A stretch of 64,000 bases of DNA from Acholeplasmatales bacterium (GCA_900767915.1 CAAGAX010000055.1:39803-103802); one strand, 5' to 3'. Positions 35,593 to 45,097 are shown, counted from the stretch's first letter. Made by a program: numbers and translations. The notes: generated by a model from the letters alone, not told the origin.

Positions 35593-36585
35593 CTACTTTG
35601 AACAAAGGCTATTTACTTTATTAATAATAGTATCAGAATTTTTTCTCATCCATTCCCAATCTATATCAAATTGAGGAATATCAGAAACATTAGTTCTATT
35701 AGAACATGATATATCAGTTCTACCTGGTAACAAATAAGCATCACTAACAAGCTTTTGAGCGTTGTCACTCAATAAATATTCAATGAATTTTTTAGCATTA
35801 TTTTGATTTTTACTACTCTTTAAAATCATTGCAGGTCTTGGATTAATTAAAGTACCACTTTTAGGATAATAAATCTTTATTGCTTCATTTTTCGCAATAC
35901 TTGAATAAGCATTATAATCTACTCCACCAATTAATATAGCCTTTTCTCCTGATGTAACAGCCTGAAGTGCTGCTTTATTAGCACCTGGTATAGTTAAACC
36001 ATTATTTGCAATATTTTCCCATGTAGAATAATCTAAATTATCTCTATCAGTACTAAATGAATACATATATCCAGCCATAAAATCCTTAAATGAACCTGAT
36101 TTAGTACCGTTAGGAATACAAATCATATCCTTATAGTCGCTTTTAGAAAAATCCTTCCAATCAGCATCAAGATTTGATAAAAGATTTGTATTATAAATAA
36201 CACCTAAAGCTGAGGCTGATGTACCAAATAATGTATTATCATCATCCTTCCACCCATCATATAGCTTATCACTATTTTTAGGATTAAAACTTACTAATTC
36301 GTTACTCTCCTTAAAGTTTAAACCGTCACTCCATGAAGCTAATACTACAACATCAGCAACAGGATTCTTCTTCTCAGTTTCAAGCTTAGCTAAAATTTCA
36401 CCTGTAGTACCTTCAAATAAATTAACTTTAATAGAAGTCTCATTCTCAAATTGAGAAATATATTTCTCATTAAGTCCAGCTGGACTTGGCATATAAACGT
36501 TAACCTCCTTTGAATCATTACCACATGATGAAAGTCCTACTCCCAAAAGTACAACTCCACTTAAAACAAATAATAACTTTTTCAT
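35593..36585 (-). CDS. ABC importer solute-binding lipoprotein (FbpA/PhnS-like)
   Basis: 330-aa lipoprotein with a signal peptide and lipobox GLSSC (Cys21). The mature part has the small-solute binding-protein pattern: QFENETSIKVNLFEGTTGE, PVADVVVLAS, GVIYNTNLL and PRPAMILKSSKNQNNAKKFIEYLLSD. These are typical of the ferric-iron/2-aminoethylphosphonate/thiamine cluster. Two internal Cys lie near the C-terminus. The ribosome site GGAGGAGAAG is inside the end of the ATPase gene (ATGA overlap). Iron, phosphonate or polyamine are the candidates. Confidence 0.83.
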   Translation of the reverse strand: MKKLLFVLSGVVLLGVGLSSCGNDSKEVNVYMPSPAGLNEKYISQFENETSIKVNLFEGTTGEILAKLETEKKNPVADVVVLASWSDGLNFKESNELVSFNPKNSDKLYDGWKDDDNTLFGTSASALGVIYNTNLLSNLDADWKDFSKSDYKDMICIPNGTKSGSFKDFMAGYMYSFSTDRDNLDYSTWENIANNGLTIPGANKAALQAVTSGEKAILIGGVDYNAYSSIAKNEAIKIYYPKSGTLINPRPAMILKSSKNQNNAKKFIEYLLSDNAQKLVSDAYLLPGRTDISCSNRTNVSDIPQFDIDWEWMRKNSDTIINKVNSLCSK

Positions 36586-37544
36586 TCTTCTCCTCCAAAT
36601 TTTATTATTTTATTTTTATTTATATAAACAGAAATTTTCTGGTTATACCCAATTTTTTCATTAGAAAATGCAATCCATATTCTATTATTATATTTAAGAA
36701 CTATTTGATATCTTTCACCAATAAAGATAAAAGATGTAACAATGCATTCATATCCAATAGAATCATTAATATAATCAAAGGATAAATCCTCAGGTCTAAA
36801 GAAGGTATTATCATCAATCCAATTTGATTTACCAATAAATCTCGCAACAAAGCTATTTTTAGGATTATTATATAAATTCATTGGATTATCTAATTGCATA
36901 ATATGACCTTGATTTAAAACTAAAATCTTATCACTCAAGCTCATTGCCTCAAACTGATCATGTGTTACAAAAACAGCAGTCATCTTATAATCAGTAATTA
37001 TTTTTTTAATAGATTCTCTCATTTCATCTCTTAATATTGCATCGAGTGCAGATAATGGTTCATCAAATAAAATACATTTAGGATTACCAATAATAGCTCT
37101 TGCTAAGCTAACCCTTTGCATTTGTCCACCTGATAATTCAGATGGATATCTTTTTTCATATCCTGACATTTCTACAATTTTTAATACATCCTCTACTCTT
37201 TTATTAAGATCTTTTTTATCCCTTTTGGCCTTAAGAGGAAATGCTACATTTTCAAAAACAGTCATATGTGGCCATAACGCAAAATCTTGAAATACAAATC
37301 CAAGATTTCTTTTTTCAACCGCCTTATTAATCTTCTTTTCTTTAGAAAACACACATTCATCATCAAAATAAATTTCGCCATTATCAGGAATTTCAAGCCC
37401 CGCAATCATTCTTAAAATTGTAGTTTTACCACATCCAGATGGACCTAATAATGTAAAAAATGAATTATCCATTATTTCTATATTTAAATTTTCAATTTTG
37501 AAATTTCCAAATGTTTTGTAAATATTCTTTAAAACTATTTTCAT
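36582..37544 (-). CDS. ABC importer ATPase (FbpC/PotA-like)
   Basis: 320-aa ATPase. Walker A is GPSGCGKTT, Q-loop FVFQDFALWPHMTV, signature LSGGQMQRVSLARA, Walker B CILFDEPLSALD and switch VTHDQFEA. A C-terminal TOBE-type regulatory part (about 235-320) contains FRPEDLSF. The DFALWPHMTV Q-loop resembles FbpC. First gene of the four-gene importer operon; GGTGAAAATAA precedes the ATG. No GTTAG-type operator lies upstream, so it is not obviously part of the regulon described for the neighbouring metal genes. Confidence 0.86.
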   Translation of the reverse strand: MKIVLKNIYKTFGNFKIENLNIEIMDNSFFTLLGPSGCGKTTILRMIAGLEIPDNGEIYFDDECVFSKEKKINKAVEKRNLGFVFQDFALWPHMTVFENVAFPLKAKRDKKDLNKRVEDVLKIVEMSGYEKRYPSELSGGQMQRVSLARAIIGNPKCILFDEPLSALDAILRDEMRESIKKIITDYKMTAVFVTHDQFEAMSLSDKILVLNQGHIMQLDNPMNLYNNPKNSFVARFIGKSNWIDDNTFFRPEDLSFDYINDSIGYECIVTSFIFIGERYQIVLKYNNRIWIAFSNEKIGYNQKISVYINKNKIIKFGGEE

Positions 37545-37632
37545 TTATTTTCACCAGTAATAATTTTATAAAAAAAGAAAAAATATATATTGCATAAATA
37601 TGTAAAAAATTGTAAAAAAATTGTAAAAAAAA

Positions 37633-37654
37633 AGAACTAGATTATCCTAGTTCT
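37633..37654 (-). terminator. Terminator overlapping the stop codon of the beta-helix lipoprotein gene
   Basis: Stem AGAACTAG / CTAGTTCT (37633-37640 and 37647-37654), 6-nt loop, then a long T run on the minus strand. The TAG stop (37649-37647) lies inside the hairpin arm. The plus strand beyond carries three TTGTAAAAAAA repeats. Confidence 0.75.
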
Positions 37655-39572
37655 CATCTATAAATTTAACAAATACCTTATTATTACTATCATTAGCAAC
37701 ATAATTATGCTTATCCCCATTATATAATGAAAGATTAGAATTAATAAAATTTATTAATAAACTATCTTTAATAGATGAAGTATCATATGCTAAATAATAA
37801 TATTCACTATTTATTTTTTTAACATCTAAAATAAAATTATTAAAAACTAATTTATGATTATTAAAAGAAATATTACCATTAAACATCAACATATTAGCTG
37901 CTATTTCATTAGTATTTATCTTATCATTATTAATTAATATATCATCTAATATATTCAAATTATAAAACTCATAAACAACATTAATATATGAGGCATTAAT
38001 AACATTATTATTTACATTTTTAATATTATGATAAACACATTTAGTTACTTCTTTAACATTTATAACATTACTATCAAATAAAGAAATAGAATCAAAAATT
38101 CTAGTTATTTTATTACTATTAACAGTATTATTACTAAATTCAAATTCTTCATTTGTTAAAGCTATAGTATAAATATTAGAATTATTAATTGATTCAAAAT
38201 TATTATCAATTACCTTAATATTAAAAGCTTCATCAGCATTAATATTATGATAAAAAATAACATATAAATTATCCTGAAAGCTAGAATCTATTTCAACATT
38301 ATTATTTTTAAAATTAACATTACTAGCTTTACCATATAATAACAAATAATTAGCTGAATACATTTCAATATCATTATCAATATAGCTAATATTATAAACA
38401 GGAGATAATTGATAGCCTATAGTTAATCCTACTACTCTAGGACCAATATCATCATTAGGCTTAGCTCCTATAATCTTATTTTTATCAAAAATAACATTCT
38501 TAATATAGCCTCCTCCACTTTCATTCGGATATAATGATGTATCTCCTCCACTAAATATCGCAATTACCTCATCCTTACAATTAGAATAAATATAATTGTT
38601 TATAAAGCAAGCATTATAACATCCCTTTTTATAGATATCTCTAACACCTATACCCCCACCTGCTTTAGTACTAGAATAATTTTCTAATTTACAATTTTTA
38701 ACAATAACATTTTTCCAATTAGTAAATAAATCAATCATACCACTAGATGAATAAATAGAGGCCTTACTACTTAGATAGAAACTACAATTATTTAGATTAA
38801 CACCATCAACATCCTTTAATGTCATTAAGCCTAATAATGGATCATCAAGTCTTTTAGAAATAATAGGCTTAACATTAAATCCAAAAATAGATATATTAGA
38901 AATATTATTATAAATATTAAATAAACAACCATTATTAAATCCTTTAGGATTATAAGAATCATCTGAATAAATTAGAGTATCATAACCATAATAGCCCTTG
39001 TTAGATACATTAATATCAAAATTATCTAATACCTTATATTCTCCCTTAGGAATATATATATTATTATAATCTAATTCATTAAATTTACTAATATATAAAT
39101 CTAAGCTATCACCATTCTTATATCCCATTTGTAATACATTAATAGTAGAATTAAAGCATTCTAATTTAATTTCATTATTATTAACTAAATAATATCCATT
39201 ACCTCCATCATATTCATGATAATATCCTTTAGTTAATATTTTATTATTATTATTCATATCAATTTCGTTATAATTATTAACTATAGTATATTCATTATAA
39301 TCAATTTCTTCTAATTTATTATTATTATAGCTATATAATAAATCATTATAAATAATTAAATATTTATTTACATTAACATTATAAACTAATGAATTATTAA
39401 GCTTCATTTGTAATATATTTGAAAATAAATTATCATCTAATTCATATTTATTTAAATAATAATTAGTATTATTAATTTCTTTAATAATTTCATTATCATA
39501 ATTTGATTCATTATTACATGAGGATAATATTAATATCATTAATATAGCTAAATAACCTACTATTTTTTTCAT
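37647..39572 (-). CDS. Lipoprotein with predicted right-handed beta-helix
   Basis: 641-aa predicted surface lipoprotein. Signal peptide with lipobox ILSSC (Cys19). After an Asn/Tyr-rich leader, residues about 180-480 form short repeats of the pectate-lyase/parallel beta-helix kind: NVKPIISKR, VDGVNLNNCSFYLSS, NVIVKNCKLENYSS, ACFINNYIYSN and VIFDKNKIIG. The spacing NxxF/xxNxI is typical of coils. No catalytic residues are evident. The ATG at 39572 with GGAGG 5 nt upstream is used. It has its own promoter and terminator. It could bind or cleave a polysaccharide; the function is unknown. Confidence 0.7.
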   Translation of the reverse strand: MKKIVGYLAILMILILSSCNNESNYDNEIIKEINNTNYYLNKYELDDNLFSNILQMKLNNSLVYNVNVNKYLIIYNDLLYSYNNNKLEEIDYNEYTIVNNYNEIDMNNNNKILTKGYYHEYDGGNGYYLVNNNEIKLECFNSTINVLQMGYKNGDSLDLYISKFNELDYNNIYIPKGEYKVLDNFDINVSNKGYYGYDTLIYSDDSYNPKGFNNGCLFNIYNNISNISIFGFNVKPIISKRLDDPLLGLMTLKDVDGVNLNNCSFYLSSKASIYSSSGMIDLFTNWKNVIVKNCKLENYSSTKAGGGIGVRDIYKKGCYNACFINNYIYSNCKDEVIAIFSGGDTSLYPNESGGGYIKNVIFDKNKIIGAKPNDDIGPRVVGLTIGYQLSPVYNISYIDNDIEMYSANYLLLYGKASNVNFKNNNVEIDSSFQDNLYVIFYHNINADEAFNIKVIDNNFESINNSNIYTIALTNEEFEFSNNTVNSNKITRIFDSISLFDSNVINVKEVTKCVYHNIKNVNNNVINASYINVVYEFYNLNILDDILINNDKINTNEIAANMLMFNGNISFNNHKLVFNNFILDVKKINSEYYYLAYDTSSIKDSLLINFINSNLSLYNGDKHNYVANDSNNKVFVKFIDEN

Positions 39573-39596
39573 AAAAACCTCCAACAAGCTATATAT

Positions 39597-39624
39597 ATTG
39601 TACTATTTAATAAAATTAATTCAA
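39597..39624 (-). promoter_or_regulatory. Promoter of the beta-helix lipoprotein gene
   Basis: Minus-strand TTGAAT (39624-39619), 16-nt spacer, TACAAT (39602-39597). Confidence 0.5.
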
Positions 39625-39633
39625 TATAAATAA

Positions 39634-39671
39634 AGCCTAATTATATAGTTATAAAACTAATTAATTAGGCT
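39634..39671 (-). terminator. Terminator of the ZIP-MacB-type operon
   Basis: Perfect 10-bp stem AGCCTAATTA / TAATTAGGCT (39634-39643 and 39662-39671), 18-nt loop, then TTTATTTAT on the minus strand, 10 nt past the permease stop. Confidence 0.7.
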
Positions 39672-39680
39672 AATAAATAA

Positions 39681-41978
39681 TTATTCTTGTTTTAATGCTT
39701 CAACCATATTAATTTTCTTACAGTTTCTAGAAACTAAATATGAAACTAAAACTGATACAATGAATGTTATTAATATACTCACAATATAAACATATGGTGC
39801 AAAATAAACCTTCATTTCATAGTCTGAAGCTAAAAGCTTCACTAAAAGATTTAATACTATTCCACCCATAGGTACACCTAAAATAATACCAATAATTGTT
39901 AACCAAATAGTTTCAGTAACTAAAATGCTTCTTATTTTTTTATTTTTAAAGCCTAATACCTTTAAAGTAGCTAATTCTCTATATCTTTCAGTATAGCTCA
40001 TTATTCCTAGATTATATAATACTACAAAGGCTAATATACAAGAAAATAATACTAATAAAACAATCATCTCTATTAGAATAGCTGTATATGTATCAAAGGT
40101 TTTCATAATATCTGCTTTAGAATAAATCGAAATAATATCATCATCCTTAATAATATCTTCTTTCATTGTATTAGTATAAATAGTATCTATTTTATAAGAA
40201 ATATCTAAAGAAGCTAAGGCTTCAGTAGAAATGAAAATTCCTTCACTTAAGGAACATACATCTCCTATTATTTTAACATTATATGTTTCTTCATTACCAT
40301 ATAATGAAAATTCTAATATATCTCCTATTTTATATCCATATTTTGATAATATTCTTTGACAAACATAACATCCAGTATTATCAATATTTTCCATCTTTTT
40401 TGAAGAATTATTTAATAAAACATATTTATCATTACTATTATTAAAAATATCTAAAGTATAGGTTTCTCCATTAATTTTTATAGCTTTTGTTGTAGAATAA
40501 TCTCCATTATATTTTTCTACTAGAGCTTTAGCCTTAGTATTATCTATTGAATTTGATAATGATATTTTAGATTCATAATTTAAAGAAATATTATAATATG
40601 AATCAATAAATTCATTCATAGTTGACAGCATACCAAATGTAGCAAACAATAATAATGTACAGCCCATAACACCAAATATAGTCATTATAGTTCTTGATTT
40701 ATGTATAAATGTATCTCTCAAATTCCAACGAGCTTGAAATCCTAATTTATGAAATAATTTAGTTTTTTCAATAGCTGAGGCTTTCATTTTTTTAGGCTTA
40801 TAAGGCTTTAAAGAATCTGCTGCAGTTCCAGTTAAAATATTTTTAACTGATAAATAGCCTATTGTTGTTAAAAATAAAATTATTAAAATAATACCAAGAT
40901 AAACGAACCATGGAATATATATAGTCCAGCTAGGCATTTCAAAATAAGTACCCATTGCACCATTTTTACTCATAATAAAATTAGCAATAGCATAGCCTAA
41001 ACCAATACCAATAATAGAACCAATAACTCCTACAAATAAAGCATATGATGTATAATGCCATATAATTTTTTTATTTTTAAAGCCTAATGCCTTTAAAACT
41101 CCAATTTGAATCCTTTCATTTTCTGTTATTCTATTCATTGTTGTAACCATTGTTAAAATAGCTATTAATAAAAAGATACTAGGGAGAAGTAACCCCACTG
41201 TTTTTCCTTCACTAATTTCTCCATATGCTTCACTATAAGAAGGTAAATCTTCTTTTGATAATATTTGATAGGTATTATGTAATTTTTCATCAATTAAATT
41301 CGAAAATACTTTAGAATCTAAATCAGATTTTACATTTATTGAAGTATAAAATTCAAATCCTAATATATTTTTATACGCAGTAGGTGAAATGAAAGAATAT
41401 CCGATTGTATCATAATTAGGCATTATAGATATTCCATCTGTATTTATTAAATACTCTCCTGATAAAGCAATTCCTTCAATAATAAAGGTATGATTAAAAA
41501 AATTGCCATAGCTTAGGGTTATTTCATCTCCTATATTATAATTATTTTTTGAAGCATAATTTTCTGAAATCCATAAGCCATTTTCACTTTTATCATTATA
41601 TTCATTTCCTTTAATAACAATAGGCTTTGTAACTGAAGTATTTGTAGATACAACCAGCTTCATTGTATCCTTTTCTTTTTCCTCTATAGTATTAATTTCA
41701 ACTACTCTTGAAGCCTCCTTTACTCCATTTATTTCTAATATTTTATTTAAATCATCATCACTAAAGCCTCTATAACTTAATTTTATTTCATCAGTAATAT
41801 AAACTCTATAATCAGCTAAATTACTATCATTAAAAAAGGCATTTATATTTTTATCAATAGTATACCATTCAGCATTAAAGCCTGAAAATATACCAACACC
41901 TAAAAGGACCATTACAATCATAGATATAAATTGAGCCTTATATTTAAAAAAAGTTCTAATCAATTTTCTAACTAGCAT
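39681..41978 (-). CDS. FtsX/MacB-type ABC permease, two FtsX domains
   Basis: 765-aa membrane protein. One N-terminal membrane segment is followed by an extracytoplasmic domain (about 40-260) and three segments (about 265-390). Another segment at about 440 precedes a second external domain, and three C-terminal segments follow. The pattern NRITENERIQIGVLKALGFK with its second-half counterpart MSYTERYRELATLKVLGFK marks two FtsX domains. Such type VII systems are mechanotransmitters or exporters for lipoproteins, peptides or heme (HrtB is related). The ATG at 41978 starts 1 nt after the ATPase stop. Confidence 0.83.
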   Translation of the reverse strand: MLVRKLIRTFFKYKAQFISMIVMVLLGVGIFSGFNAEWYTIDKNINAFFNDSNLADYRVYITDEIKLSYRGFSDDDLNKILEINGVKEASRVVEINTIEEKEKDTMKLVVSTNTSVTKPIVIKGNEYNDKSENGLWISENYASKNNYNIGDEITLSYGNFFNHTFIIEGIALSGEYLINTDGISIMPNYDTIGYSFISPTAYKNILGFEFYTSINVKSDLDSKVFSNLIDEKLHNTYQILSKEDLPSYSEAYGEISEGKTVGLLLPSIFLLIAILTMVTTMNRITENERIQIGVLKALGFKNKKIIWHYTSYALFVGVIGSIIGIGLGYAIANFIMSKNGAMGTYFEMPSWTIYIPWFVYLGIILIILFLTTIGYLSVKNILTGTAADSLKPYKPKKMKASAIEKTKLFHKLGFQARWNLRDTFIHKSRTIMTIFGVMGCTLLLFATFGMLSTMNEFIDSYYNISLNYESKISLSNSIDNTKAKALVEKYNGDYSTTKAIKINGETYTLDIFNNSNDKYVLLNNSSKKMENIDNTGCYVCQRILSKYGYKIGDILEFSLYGNEETYNVKIIGDVCSLSEGIFISTEALASLDISYKIDTIYTNTMKEDIIKDDDIISIYSKADIMKTFDTYTAILIEMIVLLVLFSCILAFVVLYNLGIMSYTERYRELATLKVLGFKNKKIRSILVTETIWLTIIGIILGVPMGGIVLNLLVKLLASDYEMKVYFAPYVYIVSILITFIVSVLVSYLVSRNCKKINMVEALKQE

Positions 41979-41979
41979 A

Positions 41980-42678
41980 TTACAACTCCACAACATTTAT
42001 ATCAGAAGGATTATCATTATTTTCTATACTTGTTATTTCTCCACTTCTAATATGAACTACCATATCAGCTATTTTAGCTATATTTTGATTATGAGTAACA
42101 ATAATAATAGTTTTATTTCTTTCTTTTGCCATTTTCAATAATAATTTTAAAACTAAAACTCCAGTTTCTGAATCTAATGCTCCTGTAGGCTCATCACATA
42201 AAAGTATTTTAGGATTTTTAGATAAAGCACGAGCTATTGATACTCTTTGTTGTTCTCCACCTGATAATTCACTAGGGAATTTTTTGGCATGATTCTTTAA
42301 TCCTACCTCTTCTAGCATGTCTGTAGCTGATAAATAATTTTTTGATATTTCTTGAACCAATCTTACATTTTCATGAACTGTTAATGTTGGAATTAAATTA
42401 TAAAATTGAAATACAAATCCAACCTTATTAGCTCTATATGATGCTAGTTCATCTTCATTTAATTTTGAAATATCCATTCCATCTACTATAATCTTTCCAC
42501 TTGATGGAGTATCTAATCCACCTAATAAATTTAAAAATGTAGATTTACCAGCTCCTGATGGTCCTAATATAACTATAAACTTTCCTTCATCAAATTTAAT
42601 ATTAGCATTATTTAATGCCTTATATTCATAATCACCAACAGTATAAATTTTTGATACATTTTGAAATTCAACAATCAT
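41980..42678 (-). CDS. MacB/LolD-type ABC ATPase
   Basis: 232-aa ATPase partner of the FtsX permease. Walker A is GPSGAGKST, then the type VII Q-loop VGFVFQFYNLIPTLTV, signature LSGGEQQRVSIARAL, Walker B LLCDEPTGALD and switch VTHNQN. GGAGGAT precedes the ATG. It lies 12 nt after the ZIP transporter gene, in the same transcript controlled by the GTTAG repeat at 43492-43507. A role in extruding metal or heme, or in moving an envelope component during metal limitation, is inferred. Confidence 0.87.
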   Translation of the reverse strand: MIVEFQNVSKIYTVGDYEYKALNNANIKFDEGKFIVILGPSGAGKSTFLNLLGGLDTPSSGKIIVDGMDISKLNEDELASYRANKVGFVFQFYNLIPTLTVHENVRLVQEISKNYLSATDMLEEVGLKNHAKKFPSELSGGEQQRVSIARALSKNPKILLCDEPTGALDSETGVLVLKLLLKMAKERNKTIIIVTHNQNIAKIADMVVHIRSGEITSIENNDNPSDINVVEL

Positions 42679-42690
42679 TTTTTATCCTCC

Positions 42691-43470
42691 CTATCCTAAT
42701 GATATATCTAAAACCATCATCAAACTAAAGCCTAATGCAAAGCCTATAGTAGCCAAATTAGAATGACTACCATTTTGTGATTCTGGTATTAATTCTTCTA
42801 CAACTACATACATCATTGCACCTCCTGCAAAGCTTAATAAATATGGTAATATTGGAATGAAAAAATTTGAAAATAGTATTGTTATTATCGCGGCTATAGG
42901 CTCAACTATACCAGATAGTGTTCCAAGCCAAAATGATTTCATTTTACTATTTCCTTCCTCTTTTAAAGGCATAGATACAATAGCTCCCTCTGGAAAATTT
43001 TGTATTGCAATGCCTATAGTTAGTGATAAAGCTCCTAATAATGTAATACTATTCGCATCAAAAAGCATTCCCGCAAAAACTATTCCTACAGCCATTCCTT
43101 CAGGAATATTATGCAATGTAATCGCAAATACCATCATAGCTGTTTTAGATAGCTTCTTGCTTTTTTTACCCTCTGGGATATTTGATCCTAAATGCAAATG
43201 TGGTATTAAAGAATCTAGCATTAATAAAAACAGCATTCCTAATAAAAAGCCTATTAATGCTGGAATAAATGATAGCTTTTTCATATCACTTGACATTTCA
43301 ATTGCTGGAATAATTAAAGACCAAATTGATGCTGCAACCATTACTCCTGATGCAAAGCCTATTAATATCTTTTCTAGTTTTGGATTCATTTTATCTTTAA
43401 GAAAAAATACCATTAAGCTTCCTAACGTTGTTCCTAAAAAAGGAATCAATAGCAACCATAGCTTATCCAT
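42691..43470 (-). CDS. ZIP-family divalent metal transporter (GufA/ZupT-like)
   Basis: 259-aa, about eight-segment permease for Zn2+, Fe2+ or Mn2+ uptake. The metal path is visible as ITLHNIPEGMAVG in segment 4 and IQNFPEGAIVS in segment 5, where Gln replaces the usual His, as in GufA-type proteins. The intervening loop carries LIPHLHLGS. AAAGGGAGTGAG precedes the ATG. First gene of the operon behind a perfect TTGACA-N17-TATAAT promoter and a GTTAG-N6-CTAAC operator. It is the clearest metal-linked member of that regulon. Confidence 0.88.
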   Translation of the reverse strand: MDKLWLLLIPFLGTTLGSLMVFFLKDKMNPKLEKILIGFASGVMVAASIWSLIIPAIEMSSDMKKLSFIPALIGFLLGMLFLLMLDSLIPHLHLGSNIPEGKKSKKLSKTAMMVFAITLHNIPEGMAVGIVFAGMLFDANSITLLGALSLTIGIAIQNFPEGAIVSMPLKEEGNSKMKSFWLGTLSGIVEPIAAIITILFSNFFIPILPYLLSFAGGAMMYVVVEELIPESQNGSHSNLATIGFALGFSLMMVLDISLG

Positions 43471-43491
43471 TTTCTCACTCCCTTTTAATTA

Positions 43492-43507
43492 GTTAGATAT
43501 AACTAAC
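43492..43507. promoter_or_regulatory. GTTAG-N6-CTAAC operator (ZIP operon)
   Basis: Exact GTTAG-ATATAA-CTAAC, extended to AGTTAG/CTAACT, beginning 7 nt after the -10 box, the same offset as at 31242 and 50157. Confidence 0.8.
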
Positions 43508-43514
43508 TATTATG

Positions 43515-43543
43515 ATTATAAACTTAAACTTTAATATTGTCAA
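43515..43543 (-). promoter_or_regulatory. Consensus promoter of the ZIP-MacB-type operon
   Basis: Minus-strand TTGACA (43543-43538), 17-nt spacer, TATAAT (43520-43515): a perfect match to consensus. Confidence 0.85.
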
Positions 43544-43639
43544 TATAAAATTGTAAGGTTGCACAATTATTTAACCTTTTATAAATATCCTCTCCCATAG
43601 AATAGCTAGAGCTTTTAAAGTACGATTAGTACCATAGAT

Positions 43640-43679
43640 AGCAAAAAAAGTAATTACATTGATTACTTGTAATTACTTT
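43640..43679 (-). terminator. Terminator of the ECF/ABC cluster
   Basis: Stem AAAGTAATTACA / TGTAATTACTTT (43647-43658 and 43668-43679), 9-nt loop, then TTTTTT on the minus strand, 8 nt past the EcfA stop. Confidence 0.8.
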
Positions 43680-43687
43680 AAAATAAA

Positions 43688-45097
43688 TTAATTATTATTA
43701 AAAAAGAATTCATTAATAACATCATCTAAGCCTTCCTTTTTAATACACCCATCCTTAATCCAAAATACTCTATCTGCTAAAGCACGAATACATCTAAAAT
43801 CATGAGTTATGGTAATAATAGTATTATTATATTTATGATGCCAATAATTAATAATATTAACCATATTTTTTAAAGAATCATAATCCTGTCCTACAGTAGG
43901 CTCATCTAAAATAATAATATCTGGTAGTGATGATAAAATAACGGCTACAGTTAATTTTCTCTTTTGACCCTCTGATAAGCTTTGAGGATGTCTATTAAGT
44001 AAAGGCTCTAGCTTAAATAATTTTATAATTTCATTTTCAATTTCAATATTCTTACATGAGAATTCAATTTCTTGTTTAACAGTAGGCATAAATAATTGAT
44101 AATTAGGATTTTGGTAAATAACTCCAATATGCTTAAACCATTTTTTATTAGCCTTCTTTATTTTAGGATCAATAGTTTGAATATAGCTTCCACTACTAGG
44201 CTTAATTAATTTAGAAATAATTCTAGCAGTAGTAGTTTTGCCACAGCCATTTTCTCCTAATAATACTATTTTTTCACCCCTATTAACATTAAAGGAAATA
44301 TCCTTTAATATTTCTCTATCCTTAGCATTATAGCTTATATGATTAAGCTCTAATAAAGTATCTCCTATTATACTTTCATATTCATTAGAAATAGTTATTA
44401 TTTGAGATTTAAAATAATTATTCTTATCAATAATTTTATTAACAATACCATTATCAATATGATATATATCATCAACATATGATAAAACCATATCCAATCT
44501 ATGCTCTACAATTAAAATAGCATATCCTTCACTTTTTAATTTATTTAAAATATCTAATAATAAAATACTACCTTTTTTATCTAAATTAGCTAAAGGCTCA
44601 TCTAATACTAATATCTTTTGTCCCATAGCTAATACTGATGATGTTATTAGTCTTTCCTTTTGTCCACCTGATAATACTTTAGTTTTCCATTTAGGATCTA
44701 GCTTCATTATATTAGAAATACTATTAATTTTATTTTCAATAATATTAGGATCTATACCAACATTTTCACAACCAAAGGCTATTTCATCCTCTACAATATT
44801 TTGAATTATTTGACTATCAGCATTTTGTAATACAATTCCTACCTCTTTAGTAATATCATTAAGCCTTCTATTAGCTATTGAATTACCATTAATGAATATT
44901 TCTCCTTTAATTAATCCAAAAATAACATTAGGAATAATACCAGATAGTAAAGAAATAATAGTAGATTTTCCACTACCAGATAAACCTGATAGTAAAGTAA
45001 TTTTATTATATTCTACATTAAGAGAAACATTATTTAAAACTATAGGTAAAGCTTTATCATATTTAAAATAAACATTCTTAAATTCAATCGCATTCAT
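43688..45097 (-). CDS. ECF transporter ATPase, fused double EcfA
   Basis: 469-aa protein with two ABC ATPase domains in one chain, replacing separate EcfA1 and EcfA2. First domain: Walker A GLSGSGKST, signature LSGGQKERL, Walker B LVLDEPLANLD. Second domain: GENGCGKTT, LSEGQKRKL, IILDEPTVGQD. It powers EcfT and the S component encoded just upstream, and overlaps ecfT by 4 nt. Fused EcfAA forms are typical of dedicated (group I) ECF systems with their own S component. It is the last gene of the operon behind 50157-50208. Confidence 0.88.
   Translation of the reverse strand: MNAIEFKNVYFKYDKALPIVLNNVSLNVEYNKITLLSGLSGSGKSTIISLLSGIIPNVIFGLIKGEIFINGNSIANRRLNDITKEVGIVLQNADSQIIQNIVEDEIAFGCENVGIDPNIIENKINSISNIMKLDPKWKTKVLSGGQKERLITSSVLAMGQKILVLDEPLANLDKKGSILLLDILNKLKSEGYAILIVEHRLDMVLSYVDDIYHIDNGIVNKIIDKNNYFKSQIITISNEYESIIGDTLLELNHISYNAKDREILKDISFNVNRGEKIVLLGENGCGKTTTARIISKLIKPSSGSYIQTIDPKIKKANKKWFKHIGVIYQNPNYQLFMPTVKQEIEFSCKNIEIENEIIKLFKLEPLLNRHPQSLSEGQKRKLTVAVILSSLPDIIILDEPTVGQDYDSLKNMVNIINYWHHKYNNTIITITHDFRCIRALADRVFWIKDGCIKKEGLDDVINEFFFNNN

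Noticed and set aside
36510..36785. Plus-strand frame across the binding-protein/ATPase junction
   Set aside because: It is antisense to two overlapping, well-supported importer genes and has no family resemblance.
39681..42678. Annotating the ATPase/permease as BceAB bacitracin resistance
   Set aside because: BceB has one FtsX-type layout with a large single external domain and a linked two-component system; here the permease has two FtsX halves and no sensor kinase is adjacent.
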